Below, one piece after another: positions 1 through 7,701 of a DNA stretch of 43,535 nt. This DNA comes from a virus. A program made the position numbers and the translations under genes. Numbering within the stretch: position 1 is the stretch's first letter; each line of letters starts with the position of its first letter. The stretch lies in the IMG/VR virus record IMGVR_UViG_3300042197_004173, positions 1 to 43,535 of that record; one strand, written 5' to 3'. The notes under the pieces are model-generated. The model was not told where the DNA came from. It worked only from the letters and a program-made list of their open reading frames with translations, and ran no database searches.

Positions 1-130
1 ATATTTATCATTTAAAAAAACCGTAAAAAAACAAAGGTGGATTTTTTATAGGAACCAGAAAATTGAAATCAGCAGATAATTAGATAAGGTTTAAATCAAA
101 AGAGGTATTACAGGATATAATATATATCCT
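1..130. other. Leader region before the first gene, with a palindrome
   Basis: I see no gene here. The last 19 bases, 112-130, form an inverted repeat (AGGATATA, centre ATA, TATATCCT) that ends directly at the ATG of the first gene. It contains a TATAATATATAT run like the TATATATA boxes upstream of many other genes in the window. It could be a promoter, an operator or an mRNA hairpin over the ribosome landing site; the sequence alone does not decide. Confidence 0.4.
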
Positions 131-1711
131 ATGTTTAAATTCGAAACAACCTCAAATCTCACTGAAAACTTTTTATCAAAAAAGTATCCTGAATATTATT
201 CAGAGATGATAAAATTTGTGAAAGAAGAAAATATTTCATTGAGTGAAAAAATATGGCTATTTCAAAATAATCTTCAGGAAAAACCCTTGTGTGGTAATTG
301 TCAGAATAAAACCAAGTTTATAAAATTTTCAGAGGGCTACTATAAATTCTGTTCAAGAAAATGCTCTGCAATTCACTCACACAAAAATAAAGAAGTAAAA
401 GATAAAAGAATTTCTAAAATGCTAGAATATAATCTTGACAAGGAAAAAAAATTACTTATGACTGAAAAGGCCAACTTAACTAAGTCAACATTTTCAGAGG
501 AAAAGAAAAATCAAATAAACTCAACTAGAAAAGAAACAAATTTAAAAAAATACGGTGTTGAAAGTATTTCTCAATTAGAATCAGTAAAAGATATCATAAA
601 GCATAAACTATCGGTCATATTACCAAAAATTAGAGATGAAAAAACAAAAGAAAGAATTGAAAAAAATGAATGCAAATTTTTAGAAGGAAATAGTAAAGAA
701 ATTACTATATTTTGTAATAAATGTCAAAAAACATCAACAAATAATCGATCCTTAATTAACCAAAGGATTAGATATCGTGTTGAAATTTGTACTAATTGTA
801 ATCCGATAGGAGGATCATCTGACTTTCAGAGAAGTGTAAAAGAATTTATAAAATCAAATATTCAAAATGAAATTTTTGACTCTTATAGACAATTCAAATC
901 ATATGAGATCGATATTTTTATTCCGGACCTAAAATTAGGATTTGAATGTAATGGACTTTGGTGGCATTCTGAAATCTATCGTGATAAAAACTATCATAAA
1001 AATAAAATTGATTTTTTTAAAAGTAAAGGAATAGAGATAGTGCATATCTGGGAGGATGATTGGAAATTCAAAAAAGAAATTGTAAAAAGTAGAATTTTAT
1101 CAAAATTAGGAATTTTGCCCGAAAAAATTTATGCCCGAAATTGCCAAATAAAATATGTAAAAAACAAAGAACTAAAAGTTTTTCTGAATCAAAATCACAT
1201 TCAAGGATGGTGTGTGTCTAAAATAAATATCGGTTTGTTTTATAACAATGAAATTGTTTCAGTTGGAACTTTCGGACATTTAAGAAAAAACTTGGGTCAA
1301 AAATCAATTAACGATAATTTTGAATTATTGCGATTTTGCAACAAAAACAACATAAATATTCCTGGATCTTTTTCAAAAATAATGAGTCATTTTATAAAAG
1401 AAATAAAACCAACAAAATTAATTTCTTATTGTGACATGTCTTACAATTCTGGTAAATCCTATCTTTTACAGGGTTTTACACTACAAAAGGAAACAGCACC
1501 AAACTATTGGTACTTTCATAAAGATATTGGTGTTAGAATAAATCGTTGGAATTTTAGAAAAGACAAATTGATAAAAGAAGGATTTGATGAAAATTTAACA
1601 GAGATTGAAATAATGAAAAACAGAGGGTACTATAGACTATTTGATTGCGGATCTTTTCTTTTTTCTAAAGAATTTAATGAAGAAAGAGAAACACAACTGC
1701 TAGATATATAA
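131..1711 (+). CDS. Free-standing Vsr-like (EDxHD-type) homing endonuclease
   Basis: Probable mobile site-specific DNA endonuclease of 526 residues. The N-terminal half has Cys pairs typical of zinc ribbons (CGNC then FCSRKC, about residues 53-80; CNKC then CTNC, about 193-224) and a KKYGVES segment like the DNA-contacting repeats of phage homing enzymes. The nuclease core (about residues 255-315) has EIDIFIPDLKLGFECNG, WHSE and HIWEDDW, the pattern of Vsr/PD-(D/E)XK-derived homing endonucleases such as I-Bth0305I. The C-terminal half (ARNCQIKYV, NHIQGW, LLRFCNKNNIN) aligns by eye with the two other copies at 8759-10225 and 25955-27661. It is full length, with ATG right after a palindrome. 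The cleavage target is unknown; family confidence is high, exact fold class moderate. Confidence 0.82.
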   Translation: MFKFETTSNLTENFLSKKYPEYYSEMIKFVKEENISLSEKIWLFQNNLQEKPLCGNCQNKTKFIKFSEGYYKFCSRKCSAIHSHKNKEVKDKRISKMLEYNLDKEKKLLMTEKANLTKSTFSEEKKNQINSTRKETNLKKYGVESISQLESVKDIIKHKLSVILPKIRDEKTKERIEKNECKFLEGNSKEITIFCNKCQKTSTNNRSLINQRIRYRVEICTNCNPIGGSSDFQRSVKEFIKSNIQNEIFDSYRQFKSYEIDIFIPDLKLGFECNGLWWHSEIYRDKNYHKNKIDFFKSKGIEIVHIWEDDWKFKKEIVKSRILSKLGILPEKIYARNCQIKYVKNKELKVFLNQNHIQGWCVSKINIGLFYNNEIVSVGTFGHLRKNLGQKSINDNFELLRFCNKNNINIPGSFSKIMSHFIKEIKPTKLISYCDMSYNSGKSYLLQGFTLQKETAPNYWYFHKDIGVRINRWNFRKDKLIKEGFDENLTEIEIMKNRGYYRLFDCGSFLFSKEFNEERETQLLDI

Positions 1712-1734
1712 TCTTAAAAAATCAACGGTTTTTT

Positions 1735-2094
1735 ATGATTCTAACCAGACAGATTAAAATCAAAATCAATGAATCAAATTTTTCATATTTTGAAAATTTA
1801 GGTTATGAACCATCTATTGGTGAATTTTTATTAATACCTATTGAACTTTTATCAAAAGGATCTCACTATAAGATAGAATGCCAATGTGATGGATGTGGCG
1901 TAAAAAAATCAGTAATATTCAAGAACTATATAAAATACGATAATCCTTGGGGTATTTATTATTGTAGAAAATGTTCAGAATCTAAAAGAAAAGATACTCT
2001 ACAAAAAAACTATGGTGTTGAATACCCTATTCAAAATAAGAAACTATTTAAAAAAATGAAACAAACTATTTTAGAAAAGAAAAAACAACTATGA
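1735..2094 (+). CDS. Truncated homing-endonuclease-like protein (DNA-binding N-terminus only)
   Basis: 119 residues that align with the first ~115 residues of the homing endonuclease at 8759-10225. Shared features are the MIL start, YFENLGYEP against YYESLGYNV, a CxxC pair (CDGC/CDFC), a second pair (CRKC/CKGC) and a KNYGVEYPI segment matching KYGVDHPMA. The nuclease core and C-terminal half are missing, so it should not cut DNA. It is either the relic of a fourth endonuclease gene or a stand-alone DNA-binding protein. It starts 23 bases after the previous gene and its stop overlaps the next ATG by four bases (ATGA), which suggests coupled translation and hence some selection to keep it. Confidence 0.7.
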   Translation: MILTRQIKIKINESNFSYFENLGYEPSIGEFLLIPIELLSKGSHYKIECQCDGCGVKKSVIFKNYIKYDNPWGIYYCRKCSESKRKDTLQKNYGVEYPIQNKKLFKKMKQTILEKKKQL

Positions 2095-2519
2095 TAGTTG
2101 AAGTTAATTTAGAAAAGTCATTAAGTTTTGATTCTTTTGAATCACTATTAAATAAATACAAAGATTACAAATCTTTTTTCAGAGAAATAAAAATAAACTC
2201 ATTAATAGACAAAGGTTCTCAATTTTGTATTGAAGATATTTACCCACCACTTATATGTGGATTAGATCCTGAACATAAAAATTCACAAGTTTTCAGATTA
2301 TTGGATTCATGTTTTAGAGTCAAATCTATGAACTTCATCATAAAATCTAATCTTTTAGTTGATAAAATTTCATTAGATATTGAAATACTTGACACACCAC
2401 ATGGTAAATTGCTTAAAGATATGATAGATTTAGTAATTTTTAAATTAGAATATATTCACACTCACGATGAAATTAATATCATAGGATTCTACGCCACTAC
2501 TAATCAATTAGTTGACTAA
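2091..2519 (+). CDS. Hypothetical protein, 142 aa
   Basis: I do not recognise this gene. It is acidic and mixed alpha/beta in appearance, with no membrane segment and no catalytic motif. It overlaps the preceding endonuclease fragment by ATGA, so the two are probably translated together. Its TAA stop (2517-2519) shares bases with the TAG stop of the convergent portal gene, leaving no room for a terminator between them. Codon use is AT-rich like its neighbours, so the frame is probably real. Confidence 0.6.
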   Translation: MIVEVNLEKSLSFDSFESLLNKYKDYKSFFREIKINSLIDKGSQFCIEDIYPPLICGLDPEHKNSQVFRLLDSCFRVKSMNFIIKSNLLVDKISLDIEILDTPHGKLLKDMIDLVIFKLEYIHTHDEINIIGFYATTNQLVD

Positions 2520-4201
2520 AACTCAAATTCTCCTCCTCCAGCTTCTCCACCACCTTCAGCAGGAGGAGGTGTTTCACCACCTTCAGCAGGAGGAGTTTCA
2601 GCACCAGCTTCACCACCACCTTCAACAGGAGGAGTTACAGCACCAGCTTCTCCACCACCCTCAGCTGCAGGAGCGGATCCACCACCAGCAGAATCACGCA
2701 TCCAATATCGTTTGTTTTCTTCTTTTTCTTCGTTAGTTAATTTCAAAACATGGTCTATTAGATACTCAATGTGGAAATAAGGAGTTCCATCTGCTTTTTG
2801 TATTCCAGTATAACCACCTAACATTTCAATTTTTTTAGCCATATTTCCTAACTTTTTATATTCCTCAAAAAGTTGATTAGAAACAAAATCTACATCCATT
2901 TGGTTTAATAAAATTTCATCATCCTTGAACTCAGGAAATTCAACTAACATTTGTAATTTAAGTGGCTTAACTATTATTTCTTTGAAGTTTGCACGTAATC
3001 TATTGATAAAATTACTAAACTTTGCTTCTTCTCTTGTCATTTCAGCAGCATCAGTAAAAACATTACCACCACCATTATCACTTTCAAATCTTTGAACTGG
3101 AATTTTAGAAGCTCTTTTTAAAATTTTATAAAAATAAGTTAGAATAACATCTTCATTTAAATTATGACCTTGTGGTGATTCTAGTGTCATGTTAGGTGTA
3201 CCGGCATCACCGTCAGGAAACCAAATCTGTTTGTTATATGGTAAGTGTTTAGTTCCATTAATTGAGAGGGTGCCAAGTGAATCATCCCATTCTACTTCTT
3301 CAGAATAATCATGAATTAATTGTCCAATTTGTTCTTCTGCTCTTTGACGAGAAAGACCCTTTACTGGAATAGTGAATTTTTGATAAACAGTTGCATTAAT
3401 AATATTAAACATAATCTTTGTTTGCTCAATAATTTTCAATTGATTATATGGCTTAATAAGTCCTTCAACATAAGAAGTTTCAGAGTAATCATTTTGTGTA
3501 GAATAGGAAATAAAAATAATTTGAGAATCTAAAAATATTCTTCTTAATTGTGGATCTTCTGGAAATTGAACCCAGATATGACCTATTGATGGTTCAAATG
3601 ATGGAACAAGTGTTTCTGGTCGTAATCTAATGAATTGAATAATATTTTTCTTTTTATCATCCCATACAATTTCCATAGCTAAATATCCATCAATCAAGAA
3701 ATCTTTCATCATATTCCAAGCTGTGACAGAATCTGAAAATCCATAACGATTATAGATTTTTTCAAAAAACTCTTGATATTTATCAATTACATCCTGTGAA
3801 TAATCATTTGAAATATTCTTAGGTTTACAAAACTCTCTATCAGAATAGATTACTGCCTCATCACATACGGTAGATACATAATCTCGTATTTCATCTTTGA
3901 TTGAATACTCTCTTAATATTCTTCTTTTATCCGAATATGAACGATCTAAATACGGTATTGATTTTCTGTTTAGAACAGAAGCAACAGCTCTACGACTAAA
4001 AAAGTCATACATAGAGTTACCTTGCATGGTGTAGGGATCTTCATTTATACCAACACCAACTTGGTTACGCATGACCATATCATCATAATTCATACCCCAA
4101 GATGATAGATTTCGTAAAATACGACTGAATAATCCTCTATTTTCAATTGCTGAATTGAACTGTTGGGTATTCTGATTAAGAGGATTATATGTAGCTGCCA
4201 T
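2516..4201 (-). CDS. 20: Portal protein (T4 gp20-like)
   Basis: Dodecameric portal at the head vertex, through which the terminase pumps DNA and to which the tail attaches. The 561 residues follow the T4 gp20 plan: an N-terminal region with IRDYVSTVCDEAVIY, a central part with FIRLRPETLVPSFEP, and the C-terminal core FPDGDAGTPNMTLESP, GHNLNEDVILTYFYK and AKFSNFINRLRANFKEIIVK. The last pattern matches the conserved FxxFIxRLRxxF of T4-type portals. T4 gp20 is 524 residues; the excess is a repetitive Gly/Glu/Pro/Ala tail (residues ~506-561). A TATATATAC box lies 21-33 bases upstream of the ATG. The small gene at 4240-4506 is just upstream on the same strand, in the place of T4 prohead core genes. 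Confidence 0.92.
   Translation of the reverse strand: MAATYNPLNQNTQQFNSAIENRGLFSRILRNLSSWGMNYDDMVMRNQVGVGINEDPYTMQGNSMYDFFSRRAVASVLNRKSIPYLDRSYSDKRRILREYSIKDEIRDYVSTVCDEAVIYSDREFCKPKNISNDYSQDVIDKYQEFFEKIYNRYGFSDSVTAWNMMKDFLIDGYLAMEIVWDDKKKNIIQFIRLRPETLVPSFEPSIGHIWVQFPEDPQLRRIFLDSQIIFISYSTQNDYSETSYVEGLIKPYNQLKIIEQTKIMFNIINATVYQKFTIPVKGLSRQRAEEQIGQLIHDYSEEVEWDDSLGTLSINGTKHLPYNKQIWFPDGDAGTPNMTLESPQGHNLNEDVILTYFYKILKRASKIPVQRFESDNGGGNVFTDAAEMTREEAKFSNFINRLRANFKEIIVKPLKLQMLVEFPEFKDDEILLNQMDVDFVSNQLFEEYKKLGNMAKKIEMLGGYTGIQKADGTPYFHIEYLIDHVLKLTNEEKEENKRYWMRDSAGGGSAPAAEGGGEAGAVTPPVEGGGEAGAETPPAEGGETPPPAEGGGEAGGGEFEF
2519..2662 (-). repeat. Tandem repeat encoding the portal C-terminal tail
   Basis: Residues 514-561 of the portal consist of two 13-residue units (EGGGEAGAVTPPV, EGGGEAGAETPPA), a shortened unit (EGGETPPPA) and a terminal variant (EGGGEAGGGEFEF). 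At the DNA level this is a 39-base repeat of GAAGGTGGTGG-type triplets, preceded by another Gly/Ala stretch. Low-complexity acidic tails are not usual in T4-type portals; this one is probably disordered and variable in length. Confidence 0.85.
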
Positions 4202-4221
4202 TAAATTTTCAAAAATTTTAA

Positions 4222-4234
4222 GGTATATATAAAA
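4222..4234 (-). promoter_or_regulatory. Candidate late promoter box of the portal gene
   Basis: Read on the minus strand this is TTTTATATATACC, 21-33 bases before the portal ATG. The same TATATATA core precedes most structural genes in this window, at about the position of a T4 late promoter (TATAAATA in T4). Confidence 0.45.
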
Positions 4235-4239
4235 ATATA

Positions 4240-4506
4240 TTACCTCTCCGCATCCTTCCTATAGATAGAAGGACCACTTTTTGGAAGTTCTTCTATAGGA
4301 TACTTACTTAATAAATCTTTTAAGTCGGTCCTAAAATTTTCAAAACCCGTTTTAAACTTTGACTCTGAATGAATCAAAGCCTGAAGGACTGTGTGTGTCA
4401 ATTCTTTTCTCTCATCCATAAGCTTTTGTTCAGCACGATTTGATTCCATATCTTGGCGTAACTTTTGTAAATGATCTAAATCTTCAAACTTTTTCAAATG
4501 TCTCAT
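4240..4506 (-). CDS. Small charged protein, possible prohead core or internal head protein
   Basis: 88 residues, rich in Lys, Glu, Arg and Leu and predicted helical, without membrane segments. It begins MRHLKKFEDL, an N-terminal peptide shared in outline with the products of 10315-11598, 32049-32705, 36193-36930 and 42436-42735. The T4 capsid-targeting sequence MKTYQEFIAE is similar in style. In T4 the genes beside the portal (67, 68) encode small charged prohead-core proteins, and this gene lies directly upstream of the portal on the same strand. Core or scaffold function is therefore an inference from size, charge, N-terminus and position, not from sequence identity. Confidence 0.6.
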   Translation of the reverse strand: MRHLKKFEDLDHLQKLRQDMESNRAEQKLMDERKELTHTVLQALIHSESKFKTGFENFRTDLKDLLSKYPIEELPKSGPSIYRKDAER

Positions 4507-4525
4507 TTATATTTTATATTTTATT

Positions 4526-4539
4526 AGTATATATAAAAA
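4526..4539 (-). promoter_or_regulatory. Candidate late promoter box upstream of the 88-aa gene
   Basis: On the minus strand this reads GTTTTTATATATAC followed by TAATAAAAT, 20-33 bases before the ATG. It is nearly identical to the boxes in front of the portal and the gp15-like gene. Confidence 0.45.
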
Positions 4540-4583
4540 CTTCAAGACAATTATTTATATAATTTGTAAAAAAAATTTATTAT

Positions 4584-5726
4584 ATGAACATTCATCTTGA
4601 GTATATCTGGACAGATGGTAACAATCCTCAACATCTTAGATCAAAAACTAAAATAATTCAAAAAGATGTTAAATCACAATTTGACTCAACAAATCAAGGT
4701 AAAAGTTTAGAAGACTATTTTATAGAATGGAAAAATAATCCAGAAAGTCTACCAACTTGGAATTTTGACGGCTCATCCACTGATCAAGCCACTACCCAAA
4801 AATCAGAATTACTTTTGAAACCAGTCAATATCTTCAAAGATCCATTCAAGTTTAATCATGGATTCTTGGTACTGTGTGAAGTATACAACACAGATTGGTC
4901 TATTCACAAAACTAATACCCGTGCCTCAATGATTAACACTTTAGAAAAATGGGATGATGAAACAATGTATGGATTTGAACAAGAGTATTTCATCTATGAC
5001 AACTTAACATCCAAGCCAGTTGGTTGGCCAAAAGATGGATTTCCAGAACCTCAAGGAAATTATTATTGTGCGGTAGGAGGAAATCATGTAAATGGTCGTG
5101 ACTTTGTTGATGATCATGCTAAACTCTGTGAAGTAATCGGTCTAGAACTCAGTGGTATAAATGCTGAAGTCGCTCTTGGACAATGGGAATATCAAATCGG
5201 ACCAGTTTATGCAAAAGAAGGAAGTGATCAATTATGGATTTCAAGATATATTTTAGAAAGACTTTCTGAAAAGTACAACTATTACATAGTACTTGATCCA
5301 AAGCCATATGTTGGAAATAACTGGAATGGTTCAGGAATGCATGTTAATTTTTCAACTAAAACTATGAGAGAGGATCTAAAAAATAAGAAAAAACTTGTTA
5401 TTGAAGCTTGTGAAAGACTTTCAGAAAAAGTTGAAGAACACATTTTAGTGTACGGAAAAAACAATGAATTAAGACTAACTGGACACAATGAAACATGTTC
5501 AATCAATGAATATAGATTTGGAATTGGTGATAGAACTGCATCAATTAGAATTCCTTCGTCTATTGATGATAAAACCACACCTGGATATCTTGAAGACAGA
5601 AGACCAGCTTCAAATGCTGATCCTTATCAAGTAGTTGAAAGAATGGTTAAAACTATTTGTAAACCATCTAATCAAGATAAGATTAAATCTAAAATTAAGA
5701 CTAAATCAAAAGCTCAATCTGTTTAA
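4584..5726 (+). CDS. glnII: Glutamine synthetase, type II (GSII), phage-encoded
   Basis: ATP-dependent ligation of ammonia to glutamate in the cytoplasm. The 380 residues contain the GSII signatures in order: YIWTDG near the N-terminus, DGSST (62-66), GFEQEY (130-135, metal ligands E132 and E134), GINAEVALGQWEYQIGP (191-207, E195 and E202), GSGMHVNFSTKTMR (249-262), LRLTGHNE (296-303), DRTASIRIP (316-324) and YLEDRRPASNADPY (335-348). All conserved catalytic Glu, His and Arg positions appear to be present, so it should be active. It is close to the usual GSII length, with an extra Lys/Ser-rich tail of ~20 residues. It lies alone on the plus strand between minus-strand virion genes, followed by its own terminator. 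An imperfect host-like -7 element (TATAATTTG) lies at 4558-4566. Cellular origin is likely; this is a candidate auxiliary metabolic gene. Confidence 0.95.
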   Translation: MNIHLEYIWTDGNNPQHLRSKTKIIQKDVKSQFDSTNQGKSLEDYFIEWKNNPESLPTWNFDGSSTDQATTQKSELLLKPVNIFKDPFKFNHGFLVLCEVYNTDWSIHKTNTRASMINTLEKWDDETMYGFEQEYFIYDNLTSKPVGWPKDGFPEPQGNYYCAVGGNHVNGRDFVDDHAKLCEVIGLELSGINAEVALGQWEYQIGPVYAKEGSDQLWISRYILERLSEKYNYYIVLDPKPYVGNNWNGSGMHVNFSTKTMREDLKNKKKLVIEACERLSEKVEEHILVYGKNNELRLTGHNETCSINEYRFGIGDRTASIRIPSSIDDKTTPGYLEDRRPASNADPYQVVERMVKTICKPSNQDKIKSKIKTKSKAQSV

Positions 5727-5738
5727 TAAACAAAAACA

Positions 5739-5767
5739 CCTAAAAAAAATTTTTAGGAGTTTTTTTA
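5739..5767. terminator. Bidirectional intrinsic terminator
   Basis: Stem CCTAAAAA (5739-5746), loop AAA, TTTTTAGG (5750-5757), then a T run on the plus side and an A run on the other. It ends the glutamine synthetase transcript and, in reverse, the convergent gene at 5765-6472. Confidence 0.75.
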
Positions 5768-6472
5768 TCTATAACCTTTCATGCTATTTTGAAGTCGTTC
5801 AATATGTCCCAAAAGTGCTTCATATTTTCCACTAATGATTGAATCAGCGTCTAAAAAGTCTTTAAGTGTTGATGATAATAGTTCTTGATGTCTTTTTTTA
5901 CGAGTAGGTATTTTAGCTCTCCAAATTTCCATAAGCTTATTTGGATCATAAGTATTTTTAGGATGACTGGAATTCAAAAACCGTGGTAAAAGTTCTAAAT
6001 GTATTTGATGAACGACATCAATTTGAACAGCATTATATTCCCAAATACTATACTCAAAACCATATTGAAGCAATTCTCTATAAACACCTTCAAAATTTAC
6101 TTGTAAAACCGAATTACTCTCAAACATTTCTTCAGAAATGAATTTATCAAAAAATCTACATCTTATTTCTAATGGTATAAAATTAAAATTTATACAATAT
6201 AATATCTTTGAATTATTTTCTTGTTTCCAATCAATTACAAATACTGGTGACCATTTCATCCAATTTGAAACATCAGAAGTTTTTGAACTCAATGAATATT
6301 GAAAAAAATAAAATCTACCAGGTGAAATAGAATCTTTGCCAATTGCTGAACACATATCATCGGATTTAGTATATTTCTGAGCCATAAATTCAGTATTTTT
6401 TTGAAAAAAATCAACTAAACTTGTTCCAAAAACTTTTTGATTTAATATTGTTCTTTGTAGCAAAGCACCCAT
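5765..6472 (-). CDS. Conserved phage protein of unknown function, possibly virion or baseplate
   Basis: I take the ATG at 6472 (MGALLQR, 235 residues). A longer frame back to 6505 would add a hydrophobic stretch read from AT-rich promoter DNA and overlap the next gene. Around residues 50-115 the protein has SPGRFYFFQYS, WSPVFVIDW and NFNFIPLEIRCRFFD. That layout (Phe/Tyr-rich start, a P-V-F-V-I-D strand, then N-F-x-x-I-P-x-x-x-R) resembles a family of small conserved T4-like myovirus proteins whose role I cannot name. It starts only 19 bases from the divergent head-completion gene, and in T4 gene 4 neighbours gene 53 (baseplate wedge). A gp53-like role is conceivable but unsupported by motif. 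Confidence 0.6.
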   Translation of the reverse strand: MGALLQRTILNQKVFGTSLVDFFQKNTEFMAQKYTKSDDMCSAIGKDSISPGRFYFFQYSLSSKTSDVSNWMKWSPVFVIDWKQENNSKILYCINFNFIPLEIRCRFFDKFISEEMFESNSVLQVNFEGVYRELLQYGFEYSIWEYNAVQIDVVHQIHLELLPRFLNSSHPKNTYDPNKLMEIWRAKIPTRKKRHQELLSSTLKDFLDADSIISGKYEALLGHIERLQNSMKGYR

Positions 6473-6491
6473 AATGTAGATATATATTATT
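6473..6491. promoter_or_regulatory. 19-base divergent start region with TATATAT box
   Basis: Only 19 bases (AATGTAGATATATATTATT) separate two divergent start codons. They contain ATATATATT, which resembles the late box in both directions. Promoters must either sit here as a shared near-symmetric element or lie inside the opposite coding regions. Confidence 0.35.
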
Positions 6492-7025
6492 ATGTTAAAC
6501 AGCACTCCTAAAAATAAGAATTATCATCAAGGTAATTTCATACCTAAATTCAAAGATAAAGTAATAAAATTAAATTCTCAAGGTGGTGTATATTACAGAA
6601 GTTCTTGGGAATTAAAAATAATGACATGGTTGGATAATAGTGAAAAAGTAACTAAATGGTGTGCAGAATGTATTACTATCCCATATCAAATGACTCACTT
6701 TGATGATGGTGATGTTAGAGTAAAATCACACACTTATTATCCAGACTTTTACTATGAAATGCAATTGACCGATGGTCGTATAAAAAAAGTAATTGCTGAA
6801 GTTAAGCCAAAAAAAGAATTTGAAATGGTGGTAGCACTTCAAGAAAAAAGGCTACAAATTCCAGATGCTTCTGCTAAAGTAAAAAAACTTAAAAATTTTG
6901 AATATGATCTAAAAATGGCTCAGAAAAACCGAGACAAATGGAATACTATGATAAAATATTGTGAGAAAAAAGGATATGACTTCATCGTTATAACAGAAGA
7001 TCATTTAAAAAAGTTTAACTTATAA
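6492..7025 (+). CDS. 4: Head completion protein (T4 gp4-like)
   Basis: Finishes the packaged head before tail joining in T4-like phages. The 177 residues have the family pattern: GNFIPKFKDKVI near the N-terminus, GVYYRSSWELKIMTWLD (about 32-48), then KWCAECITIPYQM, YYPDFYYEM and IAEVKPKKEF, and a C-terminal half with N-x-x-K-W and FIVITEDHL. The PDF ... EVK pair is a PD-(D/E)XK-like nuclease core, in keeping with a nuclease-like fold suggested for gp4. T4 gp4 is about 150 residues. It starts 19 bases from the divergent gene at 5765-6472 and overlaps the 3' end of the convergent membrane-protein gene by 11 bases. Confidence 0.85.
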   Translation: MLNSTPKNKNYHQGNFIPKFKDKVIKLNSQGGVYYRSSWELKIMTWLDNSEKVTKWCAECITIPYQMTHFDDGDVRVKSHTYYPDFYYEMQLTDGRIKKVIAEVKPKKEFEMVVALQEKRLQIPDASAKVKKLKNFEYDLKMAQKNRDKWNTMIKYCEKKGYDFIVITEDHLKKFNL

Positions 7026-7329
7026 TAAAGCTAAAAAGTAATAATAATTTCAATATACAAAACGCATAATCAATTTTTGGATTACTTGGTTTTAATAAAA
7101 ACCATCTTATTAATCCCAAACATATGAAGAAAGTAAAAAAATGTAAATTTATAAAAGCTAAAGATATAACCCAAAAATAATAAAATAGTAAAATAGAAAA
7201 ATAAGAAATATCAAGATAAACAAATAACTTAGACAAATATTTTCTGTCTTTAACAGAAGTATGTATTCTTCTTCTATTAAACATATAATAAATAGTGTTA
7301 ATCAGAAATAAAATAGCTAAAATTTTCAC
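7015..7329 (-). CDS. Small multi-spanning membrane protein
   Basis: 104 residues, mostly hydrophobic, with about three or four membrane segments (residues ~2-16, ~37-55, ~56-76, ~86-103) separated by short basic stretches (NRRRIH, KDRKY). The start is GTG at 7329, overlapping the TGA of the upstream gene (GTGA), a typical coupled arrangement. The next Met is at residue 17 and would lose the first hydrophobic segment. No family is recognised. An L,D-transpeptidase-like gene lies nearby at 7702, so a holin-like role is possible but speculative. Confidence 0.6.
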   Translation of the reverse strand: MKILAILFLINTIYYMFNRRRIHTSVKDRKYLSKLFVYLDISYFSILLFYYFWVISLAFINLHFFTFFICLGLIRWFLLKPSNPKIDYAFCILKLLLLFSFIIS

Positions 7330-7619
7330 TCTTTAAAAATTATTTCTTCTAATTCAATTAGGTTGTTTTTCTCAACTTCGTTCAATCGTATTGAACCATT
7401 CAATAAAATCTTACCATAAAGCTCATCAGAAACAAAACAATCTATTAAACTACCAACTATTCTTGAATATTCTTGAGGAACTTCTGATTTTCTTATTGAG
7501 TATATTTTATCTATGAATTTTTTTGACTCATCAGAATTTATACTAATTGAACATCCATCTGGCAAGGGATTGTTATTTGAAACTGATTCTTCCCAAAATT
7601 GAAATAAACACTTATTCAT
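7326..7619 (-). CDS. Hypothetical protein, 97 aa
   Basis: Soluble, acidic small protein beginning MNKCLFQFWEESVS, without recognisable motif. It forms a two-gene unit with the downstream membrane protein, sharing a 4-base stop/start overlap. Upstream lies AT-rich DNA shared with the divergent gene at 7702. Codon use matches the neighbours. No function can be assigned. Confidence 0.6.
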   Translation of the reverse strand: MNKCLFQFWEESVSNNNPLPDGCSISINSDESKKFIDKIYSIRKSEVPQEYSRIVGSLIDCFVSDELYGKILLNGSIRLNEVEKNNLIELEEIIFKE

Positions 7620-7671
7620 AAATATAATTATGTTTTTTATACAAATTTTTGAATGAATGTTTTAGATTTTA

Positions 7672-7690
7672 TTTTTTATATATAAAAATA
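7672..7690 (+). promoter_or_regulatory. Candidate late promoter of the L,D-transpeptidase-like gene
   Basis: TTTTTTATATATAAAAATA, ending 11 bases before the ATG at 7702. It has the same TATATATA core as the boxes ahead of other structural genes. Confidence 0.4.
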
Positions 7691-7701
7691 AAATCAAAAT
7701 T

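Noticed and set aside
2512-2736. Plus-strand open frame of 74 codons rich in His, Gln and Leu
   Set aside because: It is the antisense of the repetitive portal tail; the composition arises from complementing Gly/Glu/Pro codons.
5282-5578. Minus-strand open frame inside the glutamine synthetase gene
   Set aside because: Antisense shadow of a strongly conserved enzyme; no promoter or start context.
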